The notes: generated by a model from the letters alone, not told the origin. DNA of 64,000 bases from Desulfobacula sp964636495 (GCA_964636495.1 CAZWSL010000014.1:6194-70193), one strand, 5' to 3'. Shown: positions 34,266 through 44,352, counted from the stretch's first letter. Numbers and translations are program-made.

Positions 34266-36374
34266 TTATTCACCTGTAAACGGTGTCTGTACAGGTACAA
34301 TTAAAGCATCAACTACGACCGCTCCCGAGGGCAGCAGGACAAGCGGGTTGATATCCACTTCAGCCATCAGATCCCCCAAATCGGTAACAAAAGTGGAAAA
34401 CCGCAGCAGAGCATCGGTCAATGCTTTCCGGTCTGAAGCTGTATGCCCACGGATACCATTAAGCAGTTCACGGCCCTGAAAGCTTTCTGGCAGCTCCTCT
34501 GCTTCAATCTTCGACAGAGGGGGCAGGAGAGGTACAACGTCCTTGAAGATTTCAACAAACACACCTCCCAGACCTGCAACAATAACAGGCCCGAATTGAG
34601 GGTCGGCATTCATTCCTAAAATCATCTCCACCCCATCTGATACCATTTTCTGCAGAAGAATCTCAGGCCCGAACCTGCGGACAAGGTCCTTATAGGCTTT
34701 CCGCACCGCATTTTCATGCTGCAGGTTCAGATGGACACCGTTCATGTCGCTTTTGTGGAGTACACCCTGGGCAGCTGTTTTCAATACCACGGGATAACCG
34801 ATGCCAGCTGCTGCCTCCACTGCTGTTTCAACTGTATCGACAATTTGTTCAGGCACAATGGACAGTCCATATGCGGCCAGGATTTTTTTACTTGTATATT
34901 CATCCAGCGGGCCTGGAGCGTTTTGTAACTGAACGCGCAGCTGAGCCACAATTTCAGGCAGAGGCCGCCCCCTGTACACTGGAACAGCAGGGGACCGGCC
35001 GGAAAAATCATTAAATACAATCAAATGACGTATAGCTCTCAGCCCGGTTTCCGTCCCCATCAAGACCGGCACACCATGCCGCCGCAACTGAGCCACAAAG
35101 GTTTCAGAGGCCCCTGAGGTCAGATTGACCAGGCTGATGAAGGGTTTGTCCAGCCGGTCCAGAACACTTAAGACTGCTGTAATATATTCAGGCGTAAGAC
35201 TGGAATCAGGAACCAGGTCCACGGCAAACAGCAAAAAATCGGTATGGGTGTTGTCGTGCAGTGCCAGCAGGGACTCGCGGTAAATTTTTACCACATCATA
35301 TCCTGTACCAAAAGCATCAAGAGGATTATCCGGTTTAACGCCCGGTTCCAGTACGGAAAGGATACGTTCCCGGGTTTGAGAGCTGAGTCTGGCAAAAGAG
35401 AGTTCAAGGGTTTCAGCGTGATCTGCGAGCAGGCTGCTCTCGCCACCGGACTCCATAAGCACAGCCATGTCCGGGCCTGAAACACGCTGTATACGGCTGA
35501 ACAATTCTATGGTGTCCATCATTTCATCCAGTGAATTCACCTGGCAGACACCGTAACGCCGGAAAAGTGCGCTGTAAGTCTCGGCCCGTCCGGCCAGCGC
35601 ACCGGTGTGGGCCTGGGTCATTTTCTGACCGTGTCTGCTTAAACCCACTTTCAGGACCACCACCGGGATCTGCCGCTCCGCTGCCAGTTGAAGCGATTTC
35701 ACAAAGCCACGGGGATCCCGGACCGTTTCCAGATAACAGGCTACAACCTGTGTTGTCGGATCGTTCACAACAAACTGCAGATAATCGCTGACACTGTTTA
35801 CGGTTTCATTTCCGCTGGATATGGCATAGTTGAAACAGACATCGCGGTTATTTTGTGTCATTGCATCAAAAACAGTGCCGCTGTGAGTGATCAGGGCGAT
35901 ATTGCCGGCAGGCATATCCGGTCGTACAGGATAACCTGAAATAATCAGTTTATGATGCAGGCTGAGAAACCCCATGGCATTGGCTCCGCAGATAACCATT
36001 TCAGATTTCCGGGCCAGGGCAGTGATACGTGCTTCCAGGTGCGGGTCTCTGTCATGGCCGATGTGAGGGTCGCCAAAGACAACGGCAGTAGGAATCCCGA
36101 GTTCAACAGACTCCTCCAGAGCAGGCATGAGCCGATGATTGGATATTGCCAGAACAACGCAGTCCGGACGGTCGGGGATCTCATGAAGAGCACGGTAGCA
36201 GGGCAGTTTATATACCGTATCATGAAAAGGGTGAACACAGCTGATAGTGCCGGGATAGCCGAAATCAACCAGGTTGCGCACGACCTGTCCTCCAAAACTG
36301 CCTGGTTTTTCGCTTGCACCGACAATGGTGACAGATTTGGCGTTCAGCAGGGAGTGAAAAGCAGAATCAGACAT
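34266..36374 (-). CDS. ADP-forming acyl-CoA synthetase (acetate-CoA ligase type)
   Basis: 702 residues, alpha and beta parts fused. Order: CoA-binding domain (SVTIVGASEKPGSFGGQVVRNL), succinyl-CoA-synthetase-like domain with the phospho-His motif QAHTGALAG, and a C-terminal ATP-grasp domain from about 480 (LDEYTSKKILAAYGLSIVPE, GYPVVLKTAAQGVLHKSD). It makes ATP from an acyl-CoA, ADP and phosphate. Its ATG lies inside the end of the carnitine-dehydrogenase-like gene (eight-base overlap), so the two are coupled. I infer the substrate is betainyl-CoA made by the BKACE enzyme, in place of the thioesterase of aerobes. Confidence 0.9.
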   Translation of the reverse strand: MSDSAFHSLLNAKSVTIVGASEKPGSFGGQVVRNLVDFGYPGTISCVHPFHDTVYKLPCYRALHEIPDRPDCVVLAISNHRLMPALEESVELGIPTAVVFGDPHIGHDRDPHLEARITALARKSEMVICGANAMGFLSLHHKLIISGYPVRPDMPAGNIALITHSGTVFDAMTQNNRDVCFNYAISSGNETVNSVSDYLQFVVNDPTTQVVACYLETVRDPRGFVKSLQLAAERQIPVVVLKVGLSRHGQKMTQAHTGALAGRAETYSALFRRYGVCQVNSLDEMMDTIELFSRIQRVSGPDMAVLMESGGESSLLADHAETLELSFARLSSQTRERILSVLEPGVKPDNPLDAFGTGYDVVKIYRESLLALHDNTHTDFLLFAVDLVPDSSLTPEYITAVLSVLDRLDKPFISLVNLTSGASETFVAQLRRHGVPVLMGTETGLRAIRHLIVFNDFSGRSPAVPVYRGRPLPEIVAQLRVQLQNAPGPLDEYTSKKILAAYGLSIVPEQIVDTVETAVEAAAGIGYPVVLKTAAQGVLHKSDMNGVHLNLQHENAVRKAYKDLVRRFGPEILLQKMVSDGVEMILGMNADPQFGPVIVAGLGGVFVEIFKDVVPLLPPLSKIEAEELPESFQGRELLNGIRGHTASDRKALTDALLRFSTFVTDLGDLMAEVDINPLVLLPSGAVVVDALIVPVQTPFTGE

Positions 36375-37338
36375 TATTATTGGCCTTTGTTCCTTTCCGG
36401 CATCGCTCTAATGCCTCTAAAATGGCAATCAGGCATTGGTCGCGCTCGTGTTCCAGTTCTTTGACAGATCGGCCGGCAGCTTCTCTCTGGCAGCCGTCAA
36501 TCAGCTGTTGACGCAGTTGAGGGGTTAATTCCGGGGGATCCATGTACGACCATGGCAGATCCAGAGCAGGACCGAATTGATCAAGAAAATGAGTCATCCC
36601 GCCTTCTCCTCCACCCAGATGATAGGTGAGATAAGGGCCGAATATGGCCCATCGCAGGCCGGGACCATAGACCATTGCCGCATCAATCTCCTCAACTGTA
36701 GCCCAGCCATTGTTAAGCAGATGCAATGCCTCGCGCCAGACAGCTTCCAGCAGGCGGTCAGCCAGAAAACCGGGATACTCCCGGTCCAGCCGCAACGGGT
36801 GCTTACCCACTGCCGTATAAAAATCAACTGTCCAGGCAACAACATCAGGAGAGGTTTTTTTCCCGCCTACCACCTCGACCAGGGGAACAAGATAGGGGGG
36901 AACAAATGGATGCCCCACGATACAGCGTTCAGGATGACGGCAGTCGTGCTGGAGTTCGGTCATGGGAATACCAGAGGTGCTTGAAGCTATAACGACGTCA
37001 GGCGGTACTGCAGCATCAATGTCTCTAATTACCTTACATTTAAGATCTTCCCGCTCAGGCACGCTCTCTTGAATAAAATCGACATCAGTAACGGCAGAAG
37101 CAAGCTTTGAGGTAAAAGAGAGGCGTGATGGTGATGCCTGTTCATTGAGGCCGATCTGTTCCAGTGTGGGCCATACGTCTTCTATGCTCTTTCGCAGCCG
37201 GGTTTCTGCGCCCGGAGCAGGGTCAAATGCAACGACGTCAAGACCACGCCTTAAAAAATGGGCTGTCCAGCCGCTGCCGATCACGCCTGTACCAATGATA
37301 CCGATACACTGTGCCTGGATGGATTTTGATACGCTCAT
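36367..37338 (-). CDS. lcdH: L-carnitine dehydrogenase-like 3-hydroxyacyl-CoA dehydrogenase family protein
   Basis: NAD-dependent oxidation of L-carnitine to 3-dehydrocarnitine in the family. 323 residues from ATG 37338 (after AGGAGAACACTACC). Rossmann motif GIIGTGVIGSGWTAHFLRRG, D-P at the end of the second strand, catalytic His region CIVGHPFVPPYLVPLVEVVGG, and the C-terminal domain with LNNGWATVEEIDAAMVYGPGLRWA, a pattern typical of carnitine dehydrogenases rather than fatty-acid enzymes. Neighbouring BKACE supports it. Confidence 0.8.
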   Translation of the reverse strand: MSVSKSIQAQCIGIIGTGVIGSGWTAHFLRRGLDVVAFDPAPGAETRLRKSIEDVWPTLEQIGLNEQASPSRLSFTSKLASAVTDVDFIQESVPEREDLKCKVIRDIDAAVPPDVVIASSTSGIPMTELQHDCRHPERCIVGHPFVPPYLVPLVEVVGGKKTSPDVVAWTVDFYTAVGKHPLRLDREYPGFLADRLLEAVWREALHLLNNGWATVEEIDAAMVYGPGLRWAIFGPYLTYHLGGGEGGMTHFLDQFGPALDLPWSYMDPPELTPQLRQQLIDGCQREAAGRSVKELEHERDQCLIAILEALERCRKGTKANNNV

Positions 37339-37414
37339 GGTAGTGTTCTCCTGTTTATCTCTCTTTAAAAACAACTCAATTCTTCTGTTTACATGCAGGT
37401 CATAACTTATCTTT

Positions 37415-38350
37415 CTAAAAATCGACCTGGTCAGATCCTTTTAAGTCATACATCTGCCTCACCTCAGCCGGTGATGCAGTTTCCCGTGATAATTCGTTCA
37501 AAATACGGGATATTTTAGCAACCTGGTCGGCATTTGACTGCGCCATTTCACCCCTGGCCAGGTAAAGGCTGTCTTCCAGTCCAACCCGGACATTACAATC
37601 CATAATGGCTCCCACGGTGACAATGTCAAACTGATGGCGGCCGCCTCCCAGGATTGAAAAATGGCTCTCACTGCCAAGCAGCCGCTCGGCTGTGCGTTTC
37701 ATGAAAACGATGTTATCCACTTCCGGTCCAATTCCTCCAAGAGTATTCATCACCATCTGCACCATAACGGGCGGTTTGACCAGACCCATATCCAGATAAT
37801 AGGCCAGTGTGTATAAATGGCCCACATCATACGCCTCAAATTCCAGACGCGTACCGGTTTCCTGCTGCAGATATTTGAGCATATACTCAAGGTCAGCAAA
37901 ACTGCTGAAAAACGGCTCTTGACGGGTGCTTTCCAGAAACGGCTCTTCCCAGTCAAACTTCCAGCTGTCATGGTATTTGGGAATCATTGGAAAGCTCCCA
38001 TAATTAATGGTTCCAAGATTACATGTGCACAGCTCGGGTTTGAGCTGTCGAACCACGGCCAGTCGTTCATCTATGGTTTGGCCGGTGGCCCCTCCGGTGG
38101 TCATGTTGATGACGGCCTCTGTTTCAGATTTGATACCTGCGGCATACTCCCGGAACAGTTCAGGATTGCTCGACGGACAGCCATTCTCTGTATCGCGCCC
38201 GTGAATATGGACAATGGCCGCACCTGCCCTGACCGCTGCAATGGATTCGGCAATGATGTGCTCGGGTTTATAGGGAAGATGAGGCGACATTGTCGGTGTA
38301 AAGCTCGCACCGGTCACAGCTGCCGTGATAATTGTTTTTTTGGATCGCAT
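37415..38350 (-). CDS. Beta-keto acid cleavage enzyme (BKACE, DUF849)
   Basis: Zn-dependent enzyme that condenses a beta-keto acid with acetyl-CoA, giving acetoacetate and a new CoA thioester. 311 residues; TIM barrel with metal ligands in VHIHGRD (His-x-His), and GGGRHQFDI later. The AVTGASFTPTMSPHLPYKPE start is typical. Next to a carnitine dehydrogenase-like gene it most likely cleaves 3-dehydrocarnitine to betainyl-CoA plus acetoacetate. ATG after GAGGGTGAAACC. Confidence 0.9.
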   Translation of the reverse strand: MRSKKTIITAAVTGASFTPTMSPHLPYKPEHIIAESIAAVRAGAAIVHIHGRDTENGCPSSNPELFREYAAGIKSETEAVINMTTGGATGQTIDERLAVVRQLKPELCTCNLGTINYGSFPMIPKYHDSWKFDWEEPFLESTRQEPFFSSFADLEYMLKYLQQETGTRLEFEAYDVGHLYTLAYYLDMGLVKPPVMVQMVMNTLGGIGPEVDNIVFMKRTAERLLGSESHFSILGGGRHQFDIVTVGAIMDCNVRVGLEDSLYLARGEMAQSNADQVAKISRILNELSRETASPAEVRQMYDLKGSDQVDF

Positions 38351-38479
38351 GGTTTCACCCTCATTGGATTAAGCAGTAAACTATTCAGGTGCCGATTAAA
38401 AAATAAGAATCTGCTCTCTGTCAGCCACAAAACAGACTGACTGTTTATCCTGATTCAAAATCGACACTCTGTCCCCCTG

Positions 38480-39589
38480 TCAGAGAATTATTTTTAAAGC
38501 ATTCAACAGCTTTTCAACATTTTCAGATCTGGCCGTATGCCCCATGAGACCAATCCGCCAGATTTTTCCTGCCAGCGGCCCTAAACCGGCACCTATTTCA
38601 ATTTTATGGTCTTTCAGCAGTTTCATCCTGACAGACACATCATCCACCCCTTCTGGGATATAAACCGAATTGAGCATGGGCAGACGACAGGATTCATCTA
38701 CCAGAAGTTCAATACCAATATTTTTCAGGCCGTCAACAAGAAGGAGGTGATTGTCCATATGCCGTTTATACACATTGGCTTCTCCTTCTCTTGAAATGAG
38801 ATAGAGGGCCTGGTAGAGTCCGTAGAGCATATTGACGGGTGCTGTATGATGATAGACCCTTGTTTCGCCTTCCCAGTAATTAATGATCATCGTCAGATCC
38901 AGGTACCAGCTGGGAACCTTTGTTTTTCTCTGTTTCACAGCTGATACCGCTTTGTCGGAAAATGAGACAGGTGACAGCCCCGGAGGACAGGACAAACATT
39001 TTTGCGTTCCACTGTAGAGGGCATCAATGCCCCAGGCATCCATATAGATTTCAATTCCGCCGAAACTGGTCACGGCATCCACAAGAAAGAGGGTATCATC
39101 TCCTTTGAGCAGTTCTCCTATTTCAGATACCGGATTTTTAACACCGGTTGACGTTTCAGCATGAACCACGGCCACAATTTTGTAATCTTTTTCTGAAACT
39201 GCTGACTTTACATTATCCACATTAACCGGGGTACCCCATTCAAACTCCAGCGTATCCACCTCTGCACCCAGCCGGGTTGCAACATCCTGCATGCGCATGC
39301 CGAAAACACCATTAATGAGTATGAGGACCGGATCACCCTTTTCAATCAGATTGACAAAAACCGTCTCCATTCCTGCGGAGCCGGTCCCTGAAACCGGTAT
39401 GGTCAGTTGATTGCCGGTATGGAGCAGATTTTTAAGCTCTCTTTTTATCGCATCCATGATCTGGATAAAACCGGGATCAAGATGTCCCAGTGTACTTTTT
39501 GAAAGGGCATTCAAGACCGATGGATCCACACAGGAAGGTCCAGGCCCCATAAGCGTTATATTTTCAATACTGTCCAATACATTTTTCAT
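38480..39589 (-). CDS. Class V aminotransferase (alanine-glyoxylate/serine-pyruvate type)
   Basis: PLP enzyme of 369 residues. It starts with LMGPGPSCVDPSVLNALSKS and carries GTGSAGMETVFVNLI, HAETSTGV, LVDAVTSFGG and the PLP lysine in SGTQKCLSCPPG. Family members move the amino group of alanine, serine or 2-aminoethyl compounds to glyoxylate or pyruvate. The substrate is not known; it lies between the FAD oxidoreductases and the BKACE gene, so it may handle a product of the amine pathway. Confidence 0.88.
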   Translation of the reverse strand: MKNVLDSIENITLMGPGPSCVDPSVLNALSKSTLGHLDPGFIQIMDAIKRELKNLLHTGNQLTIPVSGTGSAGMETVFVNLIEKGDPVLILINGVFGMRMQDVATRLGAEVDTLEFEWGTPVNVDNVKSAVSEKDYKIVAVVHAETSTGVKNPVSEIGELLKGDDTLFLVDAVTSFGGIEIYMDAWGIDALYSGTQKCLSCPPGLSPVSFSDKAVSAVKQRKTKVPSWYLDLTMIINYWEGETRVYHHTAPVNMLYGLYQALYLISREGEANVYKRHMDNHLLLVDGLKNIGIELLVDESCRLPMLNSVYIPEGVDDVSVRMKLLKDHKIEIGAGLGPLAGKIWRIGLMGHTARSENVEKLLNALKIIL

Positions 39590-39619
39590 AATTTTCCCCT
39601 TTTAAAAACAATTCACAGG

Positions 39620-40963
39620 TTAAAGGATCCGTACACCCTGATTTTTCAGGGCATTCTGGACCCGATTTATATTTACATTTTGGGTTGAAACCTTATCTTT
39701 TACTGAAACCGCAGCCGCTACACCCGCCCCCTGACCGGTCACGGTACAGCACATCATCTGTCGCAGCGCTGCGTGGGATATTTTATCACCGGAAACGCAG
39801 CGCCCTGCCACCAGCAGATTGTCAATGTTTCCGGGTATCAGAATCCGGTACGGCACCTGAAAATATCTGCCGGTTGTGGGAATAATAACAATACCGTAAG
39901 CATCTAAAAATTCAGGAAAGATTCCGATTGAGTCTGGAAACCGGGCCTGGTTTCTCACTTCATCTCCGGTTATGGTATACTGCCCGATGATTTTTCGGGA
40001 CTCCCTTGTTCCCAGGGAGGAACCAAAAGTCCTTAACCGTGCATTTTCAAAACCAGGTGTGTATTTTCTCAAGGCATCAATGGCCAGCATGGCCTGTTTT
40101 CTGCCTTCTATCTCAGCATGGGTTAAATCTTTGAGGTCGGTGGGATCAATCCCGTACATGTGGACCATGTTAAGATAGGTTGCCTCACCGGCATCGGTCA
40201 GGCTGCTCCAGTAACCACCGGTGAGAATATCATCAGGTATTTCCCCGTTTTTCCTGGCTTTTAAAAACGGCTCCTCCAGGTAGGGACTGAAAAGCTCATT
40301 CTCTTTTCCGGTTGTCTCCACGGCCCACTGACCGAGTGTTGCCGCTTTCTGCCCGACATATGCCATAAACGCTTCCCGGTTCACGCCACTGCAGCCAAAA
40401 CTGACGGAAACACCTTCAAGTTCAGATCTGGGCGGTTTAATGCAGGCAGAACCTGCTCTGAATGCGATATCAGCATCTCCTGTACAGTCAATCACCCGTT
40501 TTGCCAGGATGGCTTTCCGCCCCTCTTTGCTTTCCGTAATCACACCGGTGACTTCACCTCCCCGGACAATGGCCTGAACCCCTAAACAATGCAGAAATTT
40601 GTCAATACCTTCAATTTCCACCATCTTATCGGCAACGCATTTAAAGATATCAGCTTCCAGAGCCTGACTTGCGGACTGGGGTTCTTTGCGCTCCCCTGCA
40701 AACCGAATCGCTTCACTCTCAAATTCAAGACCAATACCTTCTGATTCTACTGTGCCCTCATGCCTGTACCAGCCAATGGATTCCACCATTGCCTGGGTAA
40801 TGTTCCCTCCAAAACAGCCATACCGCTCGACCAGCATGGTATCCACACCTTCCCTGGCCGATCCGATGGCCGCTGAAAGGCCGGCCGGTCCGCTTCCCAC
40901 GACCAGAACATCTGTCTGCGCCATAACGGGAATTGTTTTAGAGGGCTCTTTTATATACTTCAT
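39620..40963 (-). CDS. FAD-dependent oxidoreductase (PF12831-like), copy 1
   Basis: 447-residue flavoprotein. N-terminal dinucleotide motif VLVVGSGPAGLSAAIGSARE, followed by ERYGCFGGNITQAMV and VIDCTGDADIAFRAG, and a C-terminal LLVAGRCVSGDKISHAALR. These motifs mark the FAD_oxidored group that includes poorly characterised dehydrogenases. It shares architecture with the gene at 41035, suggesting an old duplication or a heteromeric enzyme. Start ATG after AGGAATTTC. Confidence 0.88.
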   Translation of the reverse strand: MKYIKEPSKTIPVMAQTDVLVVGSGPAGLSAAIGSAREGVDTMLVERYGCFGGNITQAMVESIGWYRHEGTVESEGIGLEFESEAIRFAGERKEPQSASQALEADIFKCVADKMVEIEGIDKFLHCLGVQAIVRGGEVTGVITESKEGRKAILAKRVIDCTGDADIAFRAGSACIKPPRSELEGVSVSFGCSGVNREAFMAYVGQKAATLGQWAVETTGKENELFSPYLEEPFLKARKNGEIPDDILTGGYWSSLTDAGEATYLNMVHMYGIDPTDLKDLTHAEIEGRKQAMLAIDALRKYTPGFENARLRTFGSSLGTRESRKIIGQYTITGDEVRNQARFPDSIGIFPEFLDAYGIVIIPTTGRYFQVPYRILIPGNIDNLLVAGRCVSGDKISHAALRQMMCCTVTGQGAGVAAAVSVKDKVSTQNVNINRVQNALKNQGVRIL

Positions 40964-41034
40964 CCATGAAATTCCTCACTGTATGATTTCTGATCACTCT
41001 TCCCTTTTCAATCATATATATGTTACACGCCTGC

Positions 41035-42312
41035 TCATATTTCTGCTGCACCGTGTTCTTTTGTCAATGCAACAATATCACTGGCAGGGACATCTCTTGA
41101 AAAGACCTTTCTTTTGACAGCCAGGGCAGCGGCAGCACCCATGGCCTGGCCCATGGCCATGCAGGTGCATTGTGCCCGGATTCCTGCAAAAGCCAGTTTT
41201 TCAGCAGACAGAATCCTACCCGCCACAGTCAGGCGGTTGCTTTTTCGGGGAATGAGGGCCCTGAACGGCACCTTAGGTAAAAGATCCGGTGTTCTTAAAA
41301 ATGAGACACTGCATCCCTCTTTTTCACTGTGCATGTCAATATAGTTAAATGCATTACAGATTTTATCCTCAAAGTCTTTTGCCTCAAGAAAATCCTGTCT
41401 GGTGACCACGTATTCTCCCACTGCCCTGTAGGTATCCCTTCCAAGGGCGTGGGGATACATCGTTTTTAAAACTGCACGTTCACAACCTGGAATCGAACGG
41501 GTCAAAAACTTAAACATTCGAAGCATCCGCGTCCGGCCTTCAATACTGGCCCTTGTCTGCCCTTCGGCATCAGAGGTGTCAGATTCATAAACATGGGTAC
41601 AATTATGACCACCGCTGTCCAGAAAATTTTTAAACGGAAGCATATTGGGATAGGCAAAATCCCCTTTTTTCAAAGTACCGTCTGCCATGGCCTCATCATA
41701 AACAGCCTGGACCTCTTTTTCCCATATCTGTTCATGTTCAATGTTTTCGATTTTATACTGATAAGCGCCTGGCTGCCTTTCATTGTCCCGTATAACATCA
41801 AGCCCGAGTATCCGGACGATATCACAGTCTCCGGTGCAGTCGATAATTTCCCTTGCACGCGTGGTCCGGCGGATTCCACGGCCAAGAGATGTAATTTCCC
41901 AGAAGTCGCCATTTTGTGCGACCTGGGATACAAATTCATGATAATGGAGAATGACACCTGCTTTTACCGCTTCCTGCTCTGCAAGGGCTGCATAGATGGG
42001 CACATTGATATAGGAGTAGTATCCTGGTGTTTCGACTGGTCTGCGTTTTTTATAATCTGGAACCGGCAGGCCTTCAATCTCCTTTGATTTTGTATACAGT
42101 TCCCACGCAATTCCAAGGACTACCGGCTTTTTTGTACTGTAAAAATGATTTGGCATGTACACACCACCGGCTGTCATGGTGCCTCCCAGCATGCTGCCGG
42201 CTTCAATAACAGATGTCCTGATTCCTGCACGTGAAGCCTGCAGAGCTGCTATATGCCCTGCGGTACCGCCGCCGGCGACCAGAACATCCACTTGCTCCCT
42301 AACATTTTTCAT
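41035..42312 (-). CDS. FAD-dependent oxidoreductase (PF12831-like), copy 2
   Basis: 425 residues from ATG 42312, preceded by AAAGGAAATCTGT. Motifs: VLVAGGGTAGHIAALQASRAG, AGSMLGGTMTAGGVYMP, IIDCTGDCDIVRILG and LTVAGRILSAEKLAFAGIR. First gene of the minus-strand operon FAD2-FAD1-aminotransferase-BKACE-carnitine dehydrogenase-acyl-CoA synthetase. Together with copy 1 it may oxidise an amine or hydroxy intermediate, but the substrate is unknown. Confidence 0.88.
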   Translation of the reverse strand: MKNVREQVDVLVAGGGTAGHIAALQASRAGIRTSVIEAGSMLGGTMTAGGVYMPNHFYSTKKPVVLGIAWELYTKSKEIEGLPVPDYKKRRPVETPGYYSYINVPIYAALAEQEAVKAGVILHYHEFVSQVAQNGDFWEITSLGRGIRRTTRAREIIDCTGDCDIVRILGLDVIRDNERQPGAYQYKIENIEHEQIWEKEVQAVYDEAMADGTLKKGDFAYPNMLPFKNFLDSGGHNCTHVYESDTSDAEGQTRASIEGRTRMLRMFKFLTRSIPGCERAVLKTMYPHALGRDTYRAVGEYVVTRQDFLEAKDFEDKICNAFNYIDMHSEKEGCSVSFLRTPDLLPKVPFRALIPRKSNRLTVAGRILSAEKLAFAGIRAQCTCMAMGQAMGAAAALAVKRKVFSRDVPASDIVALTKEHGAAEI

Positions 42313-42964
42313 ACAGATTTCCTTTTTATACGGCAGGTAAACATGACATCCATCAAAGCAGCTCTCTGTAATTGATTCCCGGCACGGCACCTGGAAACTG
42401 CATTCCCTTTATCCTGCCTCTCTATTTTTCTTATAAAAAATACCGGTCATCCAGGCCTCACGTTTCAATCTTTATTAAGGAGCAGCCGGACCCGTTACCC
42501 AGGTGCTCCATGACCACTATATCAGCAATCCCAAATCAAACCTGCAACACTGTTATTAGCCGAGCACAATGGATAAATCAAGTCACTTGTATGAATATAT
42601 TCAAAATGTCCAGTGCAATGATGGATGTCATATTTTGAAAGCTTGAACTCATTAACACTTGCTCCTTCGCTCTTTGCTCCTTCAACAAAACTATCCACCA
42701 TGAGGCTTGTTTTGCTGAATTTTTTATTCCATTTTAGCTATGCTCGCTGGGTGTATAAAACAAATAAAGACTTATATATCATCGTCCTGTTGGTTGCTTC
42801 TCAGCCATGAATCAACACTATATTACATCAAGCAGCTCAAAAATTGCAAAAATCTTATTGAAATTTAAATAGTTGAAACTGATGAATAATGGTATCATCT
42901 GTCGTTTTTCTCGAAATTTTTCAACCACAACATATAGCATGATGAGCCGCATTTCATCTATACT
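42313..42964. other. Long gene-free region
   Basis: About 650 bp with no convincing gene between the divergent FAD oxidoreductase operon and the sulfatase maturase. It contains short direct repeats (TTGCTCCTTC near 42659 and 42677) and many AT-rich stretches. Short open frames have no ribosome-binding site. It probably holds divergent promoters, only one of which (below) is recognisable. Confidence 0.5.
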
Positions 42965-43024
42965 CTATTCACTTTTTTAAACTTGTGCTATAAATCTTTT
43001 TTGTAAGAAAATTTAAAACAGGAG
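42965..43024 (+). promoter_or_regulatory. Promoter/leader repeat, copy A
   Basis: 60 bp that match 46231-46290 at 52 of 60 positions without gaps. The core is TTTTTTAAACTTGTG then TGCTATAAA, an extended -10-like box, and the end is TTTAAAACAGGAG. In this copy a further 39 bp, including a second ribosome-binding site (AAGGATATTCC), lie before the maturase ATG. Confidence 0.65.
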
Positions 43025-43063
43025 CGTACAGCAACGCTTTCATTTAAATTATAAGGATATTCC

Positions 43064-44278
43064 ATGCAGCCGTTCACACTGCTTGTAAAACCGGTATCTG
43101 CAGATTGTAATCTATCCTGCGATTACTGCTTTTATCTGCCTAAAAGCGATCTTTATCCAAAAAAAAAAAAACACCGGATGCCTGATTCAGTACTTCAACG
43201 GCTGATTGAATCCTACATGGCAACGTATCAGGATGTTTATTCAATTTGCTGGCAGGGGGGAGAACCGACCCTTTCTGGTATTGATTTTTTTCAGGATGTC
43301 GTCAACTACCAGAAAAAATGCAGGCGTGCTCATTCAAGGATAAGCAATGCGGTTCAAACCAATGCCACACTGATAGATGATGATATAGCGTCTCTTTTTA
43401 AACGCTATGGCTTTCTGGTCGGATGCAGCCTGGATGGACCGGCTGAAATCCATAACCGGTACCGTCGGACCGTTTCCGGAAAACCCACCCATGGGAATGT
43501 AATGAAAGGTATCAGAATGCTGAACCACCATCACATACCATTCAATATTTTAACTCTTGTCAGCCAGTCAAATGTGACCCATGCCGCCAGGGTGTATCGA
43601 TATTTAAAAAAAATGGGATTCACATATCACCAATATATTCCCTGCGTTGAATATGACTCCAGCGGGAACCCCCTTTCCTGTGCAATCACCGGGGATGAAT
43701 GGGGTCGCTTCTTATGCGATATATTCAATGCCTGGTATCCTCAGGATATTGATACGGTGTCGGTCCGGAATTTCGAGACAATTCTTTCAAAAAAAACTGA
43801 CAATATAAACAGTGTCTGTACTACGGGAGATAATTGCTGCCAGTACTTTGTGGTTGAATACAACGGAGATATTTATCCATGTGATTTCTTTGTTGAAAAA
43901 TCGTATAAACTGGGAAATATCATGGAAGACTCCTGGCATGAGATACAGAACAGTCGTCGCTACAGGCAGTTTGGATCACAAAAAAAACACTGGAATAAAA
44001 AATGCCAGGCATGCAGGCATCTGGAACTGTGTGCCGGAGATTGTCTGAAGAACCGGTTTTATGCCGGTCGTTCACCTGAGCAGTTAAGTCTGCTGTGCCC
44101 GGGATTAAAATATTTTTTTGACCGGACAGAGGCGCGGTTTGACAAATTAACTGCCATGATCTTACAGAGGCGGCAGAACAGCATCATCCCGTCCGGCAGC
44201 ACTCGAAAAACAGGCCGCAACCAGCCCTGTCCGTGTGGTTCCGGCTTTAAGTATAAAAAATGCTGCGGAAAATCATAA
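43064..44278 (+). CDS. Anaerobic sulfatase-maturating enzyme (radical SAM) with SEC-C tail
   Basis: Radical-SAM enzyme that oxidises a Cys or Ser of a sulfatase to formylglycine without oxygen. 404 residues. The SAM cluster motif is CNLSCDYCFY at residues 14-22; a SPASM-type Cys-rich region follows (CTTGDNCCQYF, YPCDFF, CQACRHLELCAGDCLKNRF). The C-terminus CPCGSGFKYKKCCGKS is a SEC-C zinc motif. It converges with the choline-sulfatase gene, whose active site is a Cys-type motif, so that is its likely client. Confidence 0.93.
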   Translation: MQPFTLLVKPVSADCNLSCDYCFYLPKSDLYPKKKKHRMPDSVLQRLIESYMATYQDVYSICWQGGEPTLSGIDFFQDVVNYQKKCRRAHSRISNAVQTNATLIDDDIASLFKRYGFLVGCSLDGPAEIHNRYRRTVSGKPTHGNVMKGIRMLNHHHIPFNILTLVSQSNVTHAARVYRYLKKMGFTYHQYIPCVEYDSSGNPLSCAITGDEWGRFLCDIFNAWYPQDIDTVSVRNFETILSKKTDNINSVCTTGDNCCQYFVVEYNGDIYPCDFFVEKSYKLGNIMEDSWHEIQNSRRYRQFGSQKKHWNKKCQACRHLELCAGDCLKNRFYAGRSPEQLSLLCPGLKYFFDRTEARFDKLTAMILQRRQNSIIPSGSTRKTGRNQPCPCGSGFKYKKCCGKS

Positions 44279-44352
44279 ATGCAGACCAACGCTGTTTTAT
44301 TCCTGGAAAATGCCGGATCAAACTTCTCTTTATTCACGGTTCTCTTTTGCTG

